Shown here in pieces: positions 9,320-20,472 of a stretch of DNA of 64,000 nt. The stretch comes from Limnephilus marmoratus (Eukaryota > Arthropoda > Insecta > Trichoptera > Limnephilidae): positions 11,922,001 through 11,986,000 of the forward strand of contig OU862919.1 of NCBI GenBank assembly GCA_917880885.1, written 5' to 3'. The stretch's first letter is position 1. Every line of letters begins with the position of its first letter. Made by a program: the position numbers and the translations under genes. The notes below the pieces were generated by a model. The model saw only the letters and a list, made by a program, of their open reading frames with translations, did not search any database and was not told the DNA's origin.

Positions 9320-12128
9320 AAAAGTTACGAGAAAGATGAAATTATATACCTGAATATACAAAGCATCATGGCACATTACGAAGAGGTAAAAATACTTTTA
9401 GAGGAGAAGAAACCTTTTATGCTTATGATGAGTGAAACACATGTTACTGAAGATATTCAAGATAGTGAAATTAGATTTGAACATTATAATACCATCCGTT
9501 GCGACTCACATAGTCGACATACAGGAGGAGTGATGATTCTCTTAAGCAATAAAATTCCATATGAAGTAATATCGAACAATCAATTTGAAAAACATTGTTG
9601 GATCTTAGCCATCACCATTAAATCAGGAAACAAGAAAGGTGTATATACTGTAATTTATAGATCGCCAAACACAAGCAAGTGCGACTTTTTAACATATTTT
9701 CAAAGATGGTGCATGGAAAATTTACAAGATGAAATTATAAACGTTATAGCTGGAGATTTTAATATAAATGTTAAAGCAAATGCAAACATATACACAAAAA
9801 AACTAAAATCTATTATACAAGCTACAGGGATGAAACAATTAGTCAAAGATTTTACTCGAATTACAAATATCTCAAAAACGACGATTGATCTGGTAATCTC
9901 AAATAAATTCAATTTAAATATTAAAGTACTAGATAATCCTATAATTACCGACCATAACATCATTCAAATTCTAATAAATGACAGAGAAAAATGCAACTCC
10001 AGTAAGGAAACACAAATAACAACATTTAAAAATTACAAAAAATACAATAAGGAAATTTTCATTCAATCCTTAGAGACTATTAATTGGAATGGAATAAATC
10101 AAATGGAATATAACCAAAAAGCTGACCAGATGATATTAAACTTAAAAAAATCTATTGATGAAGTTGTTCCAGAACAGAAGATACATAAAAGAAACAATAA
10201 TAAATGGTACACAAGCGAACTACGTACGATGCAGCACGATAGAAATGCATATTACAAAAGAGCATGCCTTACTAATAGTATTACGGATTGGGATAACTAC
10301 AAAAAAGCGAGAAACAAATACTCCAAAGACATAAAAAGAACGCATAATGAGTACATAAAAAATAAAATAAACTCAGAAGAAGGGGATCCCAAAAAAATTT
10401 GGAAAAGCATAAAAGAATTAGTACATGGCGAAAACAAAGACGACATAAAAATTGTAAACTTTCCAAAAGAGATAAACGAAGAAAACATGGCTAATAACTT
10501 TAATAAATATTTTATTGAAAGTATCATTCAAATTAACAAATTAATACCCAACATTGCTGTTAACCCCTCAAATGATAATATCGACCCAAACAAAGAATCA
10601 TTGGTCTTCAGAAAAATAAATGCAGAATATTTATTTAACATTTTAAACAAAATAAAATCTAAGAATAGTTCAGATGGATTAACTATTAGTAAAATAAGAG
10701 ATGCTTTTCCAGTAATTGGATCTACTCTATTAAATATTATCAATGAGACGATTGAAGAAGGAAAATTTCCACAGTCATGGAAAATATCTACCATTATACC
10801 GGTTCCAAAGGTAAAAAATACCAGAAAATGTGAAGAATTTCGACCAATCAACACCTTACCAAAATATGAGCAGATTCTTGAAGTTATAATAAAAGAACAA
10901 ATTTCGCAATATCTAGATAAACACGATATTTTATACCAAGAGCAATCAGGGTTCAGATCTAATAACTCATGTGAAACAGCATTAAACGTAATTGTCGAAG
11001 AATGGAAGGAAGGAATGAATAATAATAAATTTATCTTAGCAATATTTTTGGATTTTCAAAGGGCATTCGAAACTATAGACCGAGACATACTAATAAGAAA
11101 GCTTAAAGAAATTGGTTTCTCATCTGTAGCCATTAAATTAATACAAGAGTATTTGAGAGACAGAAAGCAAGTAACAAAAATAAATAATCAATTTTCAAAA
11201 CCAATGGAAAATAAGTTAGGAGTACCACAGGGATCGGTCCTTGGACCTCTATTGTTCATACTCTATATTAATGACATGGTGAAAATATTTTCAAAATGCA
11301 AAGTACGACTTTTTGCCGATGATACACTAATATACTTAATTGGAGATAACTATGAAGAACTAATACACATTTTAAATAATGAACTAAATGATGTATCAAG
11401 ATGGCTAAAAATAAATAAAATTAAATACAAAAAAAACAAAATGTATGGTGATCGGATACAAGAAAACATCCAGTGAAAGCAAAATTAAAATTGATGGTGA
11501 AATTATTGAAAATGTTACTGAAATGAAATACTTAGGAGTTATATTAGATTCCAAACTAAACTTCAATAGACATGCTGAATACACCCAAAAGAAAATTGGC
11601 AAAAAGATATCTTTTTTTGGAAGAATTCGGCCAAAAATTTCTAGAAAAACTACAATCACCATATACAATTCAATTATTGCTCCACACTTCAACTACTGCT
11701 CAAGTATACTTTTCCTATGTAACGAAAGAGAACAAAATAAGTTACAAATTCTCCAAAATAGGGCTATGAGAATAATTCTCCGACGAAACAGATTTTCAAA
11801 AATAATTAAAATGTTAAAGGAACTAAATTGGTTGACCGTGAAACAGATGCTGACCTTGAACACGATGGTATTTATCCACAAAATATTGAACAACACGTTA
11901 CCAAAATACTTCTCAAATAAAATTGTATACAATAAAGACATTCACAGATATAACACAAGGACGTGCAAGGAAATTAGGCTACAAAAAAAGGACAAAGCCA
12001 ATACGCAGAACAGTCTAATGTACAAGGGAATGAAGTTGTATAACACACTACCAGAAACTTTAAAGTCCACACCAATTGGAAAGTTCAAGATGTATTGTAG
12101 GAGCTACATAAAACTTGAAAAAATATAG
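9320..12128 (+). pseudogene. LINE A ORF2: endonuclease and reverse transcriptase, frameshifted
   Basis: This protein nicks target DNA and copies the element RNA at the nick. The endonuclease shows YLNIQSIM, SETH, HTGGV, IYRSPN, GDFNIN and ITDHN, so the catalytic set looks intact. The reverse transcriptase shows FRPINTLPK, IFLDFQRAFETI, GVPQGSVLGPLLF and LFADDTLIY, with both catalytic Asp residues present. Near 11420-11445 the frame shifts by +1: the first part stops at 11476 and the rest (MKYLGVILDSKLNF, IIAPHFNYCSSI) runs in the next frame to 12128. Compared with copy 2, this copy lacks about five bases just before the A run. The frame is open upstream of the first ATG (9368), and LNIQS there is the first endonuclease motif, so translation probably starts upstream. 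Confidence 0.75.
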
Positions 12129-12195
12129 TGAATATGAAATATTTTAATCAATTAGAAATTTGTAAACTTCAATGTACAAATTACTAAAATAAAAA

Positions 12196-12211
12196 TTATT
12201 ATTATTATTAT
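12196..12211 (+). repeat. (ATT)n microsatellite tail of LINE A
   Basis: Five to six ATT units close LINE A. The R4/Dong-like element starts immediately after. Confidence 0.7.
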
Positions 12212-15200
12212 AGATTTGTAGTATTGAAGGGTAGTTTACATTAAAATATTTAATTTGGAGATATTGAAAACTATTTGTTGACACTAGGTAACGACGACAG
12301 TTGCTTGGTTACTGGAATGTAGGAATTAATAATAATTAATAAATCATTTCCAAGTTGTTTTGAAAGGTGACACAATGTCATTTTCAACCAACGGAAATGA
12401 AAATGGGTTTATTATGTCATCTATACAGATGAACATTGATAATCTGAGACCCCAAAAAACAAAAGCAGGTATTCCTAGGCAGCGTATGAAATGGACGAAC
12501 GATGTCAATATGTTCATCGTTCGTTCATATTTTTATGTAACTAAACTAGAAACAGATATGTTATTGTATAGGAAAAAATTACATTTACTTTTCTCACAAA
12601 ATTATCCGGTTGCCCAAGTAAACGAACAAAGATTAGCTGACCAAAAAAGGTCAATTTTCAAAAATAATTTAATTCCTGTAGTAACATTAAATCAGATAAG
12701 AAAAGAAGTAGCAGATAGATTGCAATTGGAGAATAATTTAGATCAAATTAATACGAGTAGTAATGTTATATTAGATGCACTGAATGAAGATAGTTTAGAT
12801 AATATTCTAGTAGAAGAATCCAATGATATTAGAGTAGATTCAAATAACTTAGACATTATTCATAATCTTGGGGAAATCAATATTGCAAATTTAAACTTAC
12901 TAGATGATAATGTAATAGAATTAGCTAACTTGCTTCAAAATAATATAAATAGATATATAGATATAGAGCCCACAGTTAGACCAAAATTACCAAAATTGCA
13001 TACGTCAAAGAAATTATCTAAATTAATTTCTGAATTAAATAATTTAATTTTACCAAAAATAATATTTGACGATATTAGTTTTTTAGATCTTCATACAATA
13101 GTGTACGCTAGTGCTATCACTATATGTAATAAGTTAGGAGTTAAATTAATATCCTCTGATGATAGATCATATAGTTATAGTAAACCAGAATGGCAGATTA
13201 GATTAGAAAATGATGTAGTATTTTTAAGAAGTAGTATAGCTAGAGTAATTGAATATAAAAATGGAAATAGAAGTAGGAATATTTTGAGATATGTAGATGA
13301 AATTGGGAGAAAATTTGGTTATAGCATTGGTAGTAATAATAATGAAAATATAATCAATGATTTATTAGATTTATTAAAACAAAAATTAGGTGTAAAAGCT
13401 AGTAGATTAAAAAGATATAATTATACGTATAATAAAAGAAATAATAATAGATTATTTCAGAAAAATGAGAAAATATTTTATTCCAAACTTGACGATAAAC
13501 AGAATATTATTTCGAATAATAATATTCCGTTGCCATCTGAATCAGATATGCGCGATTTTTGGACAAACATTTGGAGAAAAGATATAAAACATAATGAGGC
13601 AGGGAACTGGATAGAAAATGAAGAACTCAATTGTTCAGACATTGAACAAATGAGTTTTTCTGATATATCGGTTGAATTGTTAGCCAAAATAATAAAAAAT
13701 ACTCATAATTGGAAAGCCACGGGTTGCGATTGGATACATAATTTTTGGTACAAACGTCTAACTACTTTACATCCTCTTTTTGCAAAAAATCTTTCAAAAC
13801 TTGTCAGAGAACCTCAAAATTTTCCTAATTTTCTAACTAAGGGGATTACTTATATGTTGCCTAAAAGCGAACATATTAATAATCCCTCTCAATATAGACC
13901 CATTACATGTCTACCGACAATATACAAAATTTTAACCTCTTGCTTGACAGATTTAATATATACTCATTTGGATGAAAAAAATATTTTATCTGAACAACAA
14001 AAAGGTTGTCGCAGAAAACATATGGGATGTAAAGAACAGTTAGTTATTGATTCTGTAATTTTAAAACAAATTCAAAATCAAAAGCGTAATTTACATACTT
14101 GTTATATAGATTATCAAAAAGCTTTTGATAGTGTCCCGCACTCGTGGCTAATCAAAATATTAAAAATATATAAAGTTAACCCAATTATAATTAGCTTTTT
14201 GAAAAATATTATGTCCTTTTGGAATACAGATTTGCTAGTTAATTTAAAAGGTAAGAAAATAGTAGTACCGGGCATTTCAATAAAAAGAAGGATTTTTCAA
14301 GGAGACTCATTGAGCCCTCTTTGGTTTTGCTTAGCATTGAATCCCCTTTCTAAAATGTCAATTAAAAGCAAGTTTGGAATAAAAATTAAGGGTAATACAA
14401 GAGAGAGTAGTATAGTTTCACATCTATTATATATGGATGATATAAAATTATTTTAATCAAATTTGGAGAAAATGATTAAGGTAGTTAAAATTTTTTCAGA
14501 TGATATTAAAATGACTTTTGGTTTAGATAAATGTAAAACTATCCATATAGAGAAAGGCAAAATTGTAGATGGAGACGAGGGTATATTTAGAAATTTCAAA
14601 ATTCAAAGTATAAAAAAAGGGGATGAGGTTTATAAATATTTAGGATACCCGCAATCGAATAGATTAGATCACACTAGTATTAAAAATGATATTAGGATTA
14701 AATTTCAAACTAGGATCAGAAAAATTTTAAAATGCAATCTATCTGCTAAAAATTTAGTAAAAGCAATAAATACTTGGGCAATACCTCTACTAACGTACTC
14801 ATTTGGCATAATTAAATGGTCCAATACAGATTTAGATAGTTTAGAACGATTAATTAGAACTACGTTAACAAAATTTAATTGCCATCATCCAAATTCAGCT
14901 ATAGAACGAATTAATTTACCTAGAAATTTAGGAGGTAGGGGTGTAGTCAAAATAACATCTTTGAAACACAATCAGGTAGAAATGCTTAGAAATTTTTTCC
15001 ATAGGAAAGCTAATAGCTCAGAAATGCACAAAATAATTTGCAAGGCAGATAGAAATTTTACACCTTTAAATTTATATGACGAGAATGCCAACATTCTTAT
15101 AAATACTAACCAGGAATTATTAGATTCCTGGTCAAATAAAATTATTCACGCAAAACACTTCAATTATCTCAACCAAACGTATGTTGACAAACTTTCGTCA

Positions 15201-16195
15201 AACAAATAATTGAGTATTGGAGAGTTGAGCGCAGAAATAGAAGGATTTATGCTTGCCATTCAAGATAGAGTCATTAATACTAAAAATTATAGAAAGCATA
15301 TAATCAAAGATATAAGTCAAATTGATGATTTATGTAGAAAATGTTTGGCTTTTCCCGAAACTATAGAACATATTATATCGGGATGTTCTATATTAGCGCC
15401 TTCCGAGTATACATTTAGGCACAATCAGGTTTTTTAAAATAATTCACCAAAGTTTGGTAATTAAACATAACTTGATTGACTGCCGTAATATAGTACCATA
15501 TTATGAATATGAACCAAATTCATTTTTAGAAAATGAATTTTATAAAATATATTATGATAAAACTATACTAACAGACAGAACAATTAGTCATAATAGACCT
15601 GATATAGTTTTACATGACAAAATTAAAAAAATAACTTATATCATTGATGTAGCTATTCCAAATTCCTGTAATATTCAAAAAACTATTTCTGAAAAAATAA
15701 GAAAATACACAGATTTAGGAAATGAGATTAAAAGAATTTGGCATTCTAGGACTATAAAAATATTGCCATTTGTTATTTCGGCCACTGGCATAATACCTAG
15801 GAATCTGATTCAAAATTTAAGCATATTAGATTTGTCAAAGAATTTGTATATAAAAATGCAAAAATCAGTCATTTTAAATACATGTAGGATTACAAAGGAT
15901 TTTTTAAATATTTATATTGAGGGATCGGTAGGATTTATAGGTTCATTTAGAAATGCCACAGAGCCGAACCCTCTGATATGAAAATATCTGGAGTCGGTGA
16001 ATTATATTCCCATTTGGTCTCTAGTAGGTTGGCATGTTGTTCTTGTATTGTTTTGTATTTATAATACTTATATAGTGCAATTGCATAGCGTGGATTCACT
16101 AGATGATCATTTGGGGAAGTGTATGAAAGGGTTTAGTTTTTCCTTCTTTTTTTTTTTTTTTTTTTGGGGGGGAAAATTTAACCCGGACATTTAAA
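12212..16195 (+). mobile_element. R4/Dong-like non-LTR retrotransposon
   Basis: About 4 kb with a single long ORF, a reverse transcriptase in the middle and a C-terminal knuckle plus restriction-like endonuclease. This layout marks the R2/R4 group rather than the two-ORF LINEs. It starts directly against the (ATT)n tail of LINE A, and Dong elements are known to insert in TAA/ATT repeats. The 3' end is not sharply defined; a run of about 18 T then 7 G lies at 16149-16172. Confidence 0.7.
12375..15981 (+). pseudogene. R4/Dong-like ORF: RT plus restriction-like endonuclease
   Basis: Such proteins cut a chosen site with a PD-(D/E)XK nuclease and prime reverse transcription there. The first ATG is 12375 (MSFSTNGNENGF). 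The reverse transcriptase shows QYRPITCLPTIYKIL, QQKGCRRKHMGCKEQL, CYIDYQKAFDSVPHSW, FQGDSLSPLWFCLALNPLS and LLYMDDIKLF, with the catalytic Asp pair present. After it come CRKCLAFPETIEHIISGC (a CCHC knuckle, about 15334-15387) and a nuclease with HNRPDIVL and YIIDVAIP. The frame is broken three times: TAA at 14454-14456 just after YMDDIKLF, TAA at 15207-15209, and a frameshift near 15432-15450 before the nuclease. The remaining text stays well conserved, so inactivation looks recent. The family call is firm; the exact clade name is inferred. Confidence 0.75.
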
Positions 16196-16829
16196 TCTGG
16201 TGCGTAAGATTATTAGTAAAACCTGTCAAAGTAACATAGAATAACGAAGAAACTAAAACAATACTATAAGACAAATCAATAAAACTACATTACTTACGCT
16301 ACTGCAACAAATTAGTAGGTTTCAACAAGTGCTGGTATACTTATTTCTAGTAGTATTTCAATTCAACGTTGCCAATTTATTTATATTTTACGTAATTGTT
16401 TGGCGTTTGACATTTCGTAGTGTCGATTCATAGAAAATACCTTCAGTGTTGCCAACGTATGTCAATTTCTTATTTGTTCCACGCCAATATCAGAAACAGT
16501 GCTTGGAACATCGATATAAAATCTGATATTGTAAAGTTATCGATTTCCCTGTGCTATGCTCCTGATCATGTATTCCATTGGCAAATGAAAGTGTCTGATA
16601 GTTATTGGTCGTGTATGTGTTACAAATAAATTATAATTTTGTCTTATGTTCCTTGTCGGTACATGGAATTTAATAGTGGTGACATGGCAGGGCTATCAAT
16701 TAACTTTGGTCTGAAATAATTCCCCGTCCAGAGAGCGTAATTAGATGCAATTGATTCAAACTTGCAAAATTAAATAGTTCAATTGGGATTTTGAACTTAA
16801 AATTTATGTTCCTGACAAATTTGTACTGA
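16196..16829. other. Gene-free; shares a short motif with 22.35 kb
   Basis: No coding sequence. ATCGATATAAAATC followed by GATATTG and TTATCGATTTC (about 16510-16550) recurs at about 22347-22405, so a dispersed repeat is present. I cannot name it. Confidence 0.4.
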
Positions 16830-17934
16830 ACTCATCTTATATTTTCAAAGAGAACTTTGTACAAAGATGACCAAATAGTTGAAATATACTCCACTTGACT
16901 TCTAACTGATGAAATATAGAGCGTTCTCATGCAATCTAAGGACTTGAAATCATATAATGTATTGCAAAGGAAGCCAAGAATTTTTAAAGGCTTATTATTT
17001 ATATCGTCAATGTGTGTAATGACCGTCAAGTTTTCACCGAATGTTTTTTTTACATGAATACCGCACAAGAGTCCAAACTGGTCCCGTCTGGAGCCAGTGG
17101 GACTATGGCATCCCCAATTGGGGTATGTTGTGAGGCTGAAGGCAGAGGGGAGGGGAAGGAGATAGGGAAGAGGAAGGTGGGGAAGTACCTAGCTATTCAG
17201 ATCTGGTTTCCAAACACGGCTAATGCCATTTCAAGCAACATTTCAATTCTGAATGGTGGTCTTACACCAGGGCGATATTGAGAGTATCTTCCACTCTGGA
17301 ACGTGCCGCAAATATACTATATATTATTTTAAATAAATGAATTGTGAAATAATACAAATCAATCAAATAAAATTTATTTGCCACGCCGGGATTCGATCCT
17401 TCGGAATGCTAGTCAAGAGTCTTAGAATGTTACACGTAAGTTACTAATTTGTGACACTAGTATTAATTTTATATTATATAATGTACATTTATGCGATATA
17501 ATACGGTAGTGAGTTTTGGAAAATCGTAATAATTGACATTTCTGATTGTTCAAAAATAGAGCGTGCTATTCACACTATTGATGTAGGTAGTTAGTCTTAG
17601 TTTGTAAAATTTTGTAATTACATGCATTTAGTATTCTTTTATATAGTAGGTACAATGTCGTCTGCAATAATGACAAATAGTAAGTTATACATCCTTATTT
17701 GTTGACAATAACATTAATAAACAGCATTAAAAATATATTGGGCCGAGGTCTGGACCTTGAGGAACACCACTTGTGGCCATAAGATTCTACAGAATTTATA
17801 TTTACACCAAGCACCCTATTACTAAGGAAACTAACAATCCAACTAAATAATGTACCATTTAAATAAATGAAGACACTATAAGCGAAACTCAATCGAAAGT
17901 CTGGAAACAGAAAATCAGAAAAACATATTGACAC
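16830..17934 (-). pseudogene. Decayed CR1-like LINE reverse transcriptase, split by a SINE
   Basis: Read on the minus strand, 17934-17695 encodes palm motifs: WIVSFLSNRVLGV, then, in a shifted frame, TSGVPQGPDLGP. A degraded ADD core (reading IIADDIV) follows near 17650. After the SINE at 17044-17432 the text resumes with ITHIDDINNKPLKILGFL and YISSVRSQVEYISTIWS (17040-16832), the post-palm region seen in LINE D. Several stops and frame changes show that this is an old copy. The SINE insertion came after the LINE arrived. Confidence 0.65.
17044..17432 (-). mobile_element. SINE-A copy (tRNA-derived)
   Basis: It matches the full-length SINE-A at 58277-58691 in reverse orientation. The poly(A) tail appears as T8 at its left edge. 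The body includes CCCCAATTGGGGTATGTTGTGAGGC and TGAATGGTGGTCTTACACCAG in shorter matching blocks. The tRNA-like head (CGGGATTCGATCC) is at the right. It is more diverged than the other two long copies. Confidence 0.7.
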
Positions 17935-18072
17935 CTCTGGGACTCGAACCCAGGACCTTGCCCGGAAAGCTAGAGGTCTTGGGTTCGAGTCCCAGAGGTG
18001 TCAATATGTTTTTCTGATTTTTCTGATTCCAGACTTTCGATTGAGTTTCGCTTATATTGTTTTCATTTATTT
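17868..18072. repeat. Palindrome of two head-to-head SINE-like arms
   Basis: The left arm is nearly the exact reverse complement of the right arm over about 95 bases, with under 20 bases between them. Each arm reads, outward from the centre: CTTGGGTTCGAGTCCCAGAG (a pol III B-box stretch), TGTCAATATG, a TTTTTCTGA-rich part, and TTTCGATTGAGTTTCGCTTA. Shortened relatives are at 38464-38583 and 54121-54190. Confidence 0.7.
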
Positions 18073-18182
18073 AAATACTAGCTGGGTTACCCGGCTTCGC
18101 TCAGGAAAACATTCGAGAGTGTTCTGGAATGTTTCACATTGATGTTCCCGTTTCCCTATTCTCGAAGATTCCACAATTTTCC

Positions 18183-18207
18183 AGAAGGTTCCGGAATGTT
18201 CTGGAAC
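18183..18207. promoter_or_regulatory. Heat shock element cluster
   Basis: GAA, TTC, GAA, TTC, GAA follow one another with two-base gaps (AGAAGGTTCCGGAATGTTCT, then GGAACG). That is five contiguous pentamers matching the heat shock factor consensus nGAAnnTTCnnGAAn. Confidence 0.55.
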
Positions 18208-19642
18208 GTTGTGGAATGCTCTCAAATACTCTGACTGGGGTGTCCGACATCGATCATGGAGTTGATGTGAGATTGAATTGAGGTTCAAATCCACGACGGA
18301 TCTTGCTTATATACCCCATATGGGTAGCCCCTTACAAAAAAATTTTCAAATGTTCCAGAATAATATTCCAGATCATTCCACAACATTCAGGAGTGTTCTG
18401 AATGGAGTGTTCTGAGTGTTCAGGAGTGTTCTGAACAACATTCAGAATGTTCCACAATAATCTGGGCTGTTCCGGTATGTTCCTGAACGTTCCATCCTAT
18501 TCCCGAACATTCCAGAATGTTCCGAGATGTTCTGTTCTGGAATGTGGTGGAATGCTCAAGAACACTCGTGAATTTTTTGAACTATTCTAGAAATTTCAAC
18601 GGGGCGAAACTTCCAGCCCTTATATCTTTAAAAGAACGCCCTTCAGGTAAGAACGGAAACTTTCTTCATGGATGGAGGATATAGGGCTACCACACATATA
18701 ACCGTTATCGTACCGGGACTCGTTTTTGAGTTTTAGCGGCATGCAAGTTGTTTTTTTTTTTAATAATATAATTATCCAAACTTCTAGAACTTTCCAGAAC
18801 CTTCTAGACTCACTGACACTCTCCGCCACTCATTTCTGAAAGCTTCTTGAACTTTATCCTTCCATAACATCCTAGAGCATTAGGGAACATTCCAGAACTA
18901 TCTAGAACCTTCTAGACTCACAGACTTCCAGAACTTTCTACAGCTTTATTGAACCTTCTAGAACTTTTCGGAACCACCGACGTACTCCGCCACTCCTCTC
19001 AGAACTTTGTACAGCTTTACTGAACCTTGTAAACTCACTGACGTGTTCCGTAACTTCTTCCAGAATTTTCTATAGCTTTATCGAACCTTATAGAACTTTC
19101 TGGAACCTTCTAGACCTACCGATATATTCCATCATTGATCCAGAACTTTCTACAGCTTTATCGAACCTTTTAGAACTTTCCGGAACATTCTAGATCCACC
19201 GACATGTTCCGCCACTCCTTTCAGAACTTTTTGCAGCTTTATCGAACCTTATGAAACTTTGTCGAATCCTCTGGAATTTTCCGGAACCTTCTAGACTCAC
19301 CGACATACTCCGCCACTCCTCCTAGAACTTTCTACAGCTTTATCGAAACATATAGAATTTTTCGGAACCTTCTAGACTCACTGACATACTCCGCCACTCC
19401 TTCCAGAATTTTCTATAGCTTTATCGAACCTTCTAGATCTTTTCGGAACCTTCTATAGTCACCGACATACTCCGCCATTCCTTTCAGAACTTTGTACAGC
19501 CCTATCGAATCTTCTAGGACTTCCTACAGCTTTGTGGAACCTTCTAGAATTTTTCGGGACCTTCTAGACACACCGACACACTCCTCCGCTCAGAATTTTC
19601 TACAGCCTTATGGAACCTTCTAGAACTTTGTACAACTTTATC

Positions 19643-19670
19643 GAACCTTCTAGAACTTTCCGGAACCTTC
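19643..19670. promoter_or_regulatory. Six-pentamer perfect heat shock element
   Basis: Starting at 19643 the trimers GAA, TTC, GAA, TTC, GAA, TTC are each separated by exactly two bases. Three pentamers are enough for one heat shock factor trimer, so this site could take two. Confidence 0.6.
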
Positions 19671-19753
19671 TAGATTCACCGACTTTCTCCGCCACTCCTT
19701 TCAGAACTTTGTAAAGCTTTACGGAACCTTCCTGAACCTTCTACAGTTTTATC

Positions 19754-19781
19754 GAACCTTCTAGAACTTTCCGGAAACTTC
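19754..19781. promoter_or_regulatory. Six-pentamer heat shock element
   Basis: A second run of alternating GAA and TTC at strict five-base spacing in the next repeat unit. Shorter three- or four-pentamer runs occur throughout 18850-20220. Confidence 0.55.
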
Positions 19782-20472
19782 TAAACCCACCGACTTACTC
19801 CGCCACTCCTTCCAGAACTTTGTACAGCTTTATCGAACCTTCTAGAACTTCAGAAATCTTCTAGATTCACCGCCTATTGTTTCTGAAAGCATCTAGAACT
19901 CTCTCCTTCCACAATTTTCTAAAGCATTCGTGAACCATCACAACCTTCTACTCTCACCGACATACTCCGCCACACCGTCCAGATTTTTCTACAGCTTTAC
20001 CGAACCTTCTAGAACTTTTTGGAACCATCTAGACTTACCAACATACTCCACCACTCCTTCCAGAACTTTGTACAGTCCTATCGAACCTTCTAGGACTTCC
20101 TACAGCTTTAAGGAACCTTCTAGAAATTTCCGGAAACTTCTAGACAGACCGACACACTCCTTCACTCCTTTCAGAACTTTCTACAGCTTTATCGGACTTT
20201 CCGGAACCTTCTAGACAGGCTGACATACTCCTCCAATTTTCTAGAAGTTTCCAGAATCTTCCAGACTCTTCTTGAAATTTCTAGAGTCTTCTTAGAACTT
20301 TCAGCCCTTATTTCTTCAAAAGCAAGCCCTTTAGGTAAAAATAAATACCCTTATTCCCTAGGGGAGATAAAGATCTACCATACCAAACAACTCTCTTGAT
20401 CGTACCGGCACTCGTTTCTGAGTTTTTGCGTTCCGCACGCTTTTTTGGACTTTCTTTTATAATATATATTGA

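Larger units (their letters stand above)
8770..12211 (+). mobile_element. LINE A copy 1: I-like non-LTR retrotransposon
   Basis: Two open frames in order: a gag-like ORF1 with zinc knuckles, then an ORF2 with apurinic-type endonuclease and reverse transcriptase. These are followed by a short 3' UTR and an (ATT)n tail (12196-12211). The 5' end is cut inside ORF1. No RNase H domain follows the reverse transcriptase. The I-like placement is an inference from the triple zinc-knuckle ORF1 and the ATT tail. A second, shorter copy lies at 49251-50360. Confidence 0.75.
18078..20472 (-). mobile_element. Helitron-like element filled with heat-shock-element arrays
   Basis: On the minus strand it begins TCAATATATATTATAAAAG after a host A (20473 complement). 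It ends CGGGTAACCCAGCTAG before a host T, with a small GGGT/ACCC hairpin just inside the CTAG, which are the marks of a Helitron. There is no Rep/helicase ORF. The 2.4 kb interior is built from diverged units of roughly 100-130 bp containing TCTAGAACTTTCCGGAACCT and CGACATACTCCGCCACTCC. GAA and TTC alternate every five bases for long runs. The short open frames at 18067-18294, 18620-18829 and 19930-20214 are by-products of this repetition. Confidence 0.65.

Noticed and set aside
11440..11476. A canonical -1 frameshift site (A AAA AAC) in LINE A
   Set aside because: The downstream frame is +1 relative to the first, and a -1 shift would hit a stop within a few codons.
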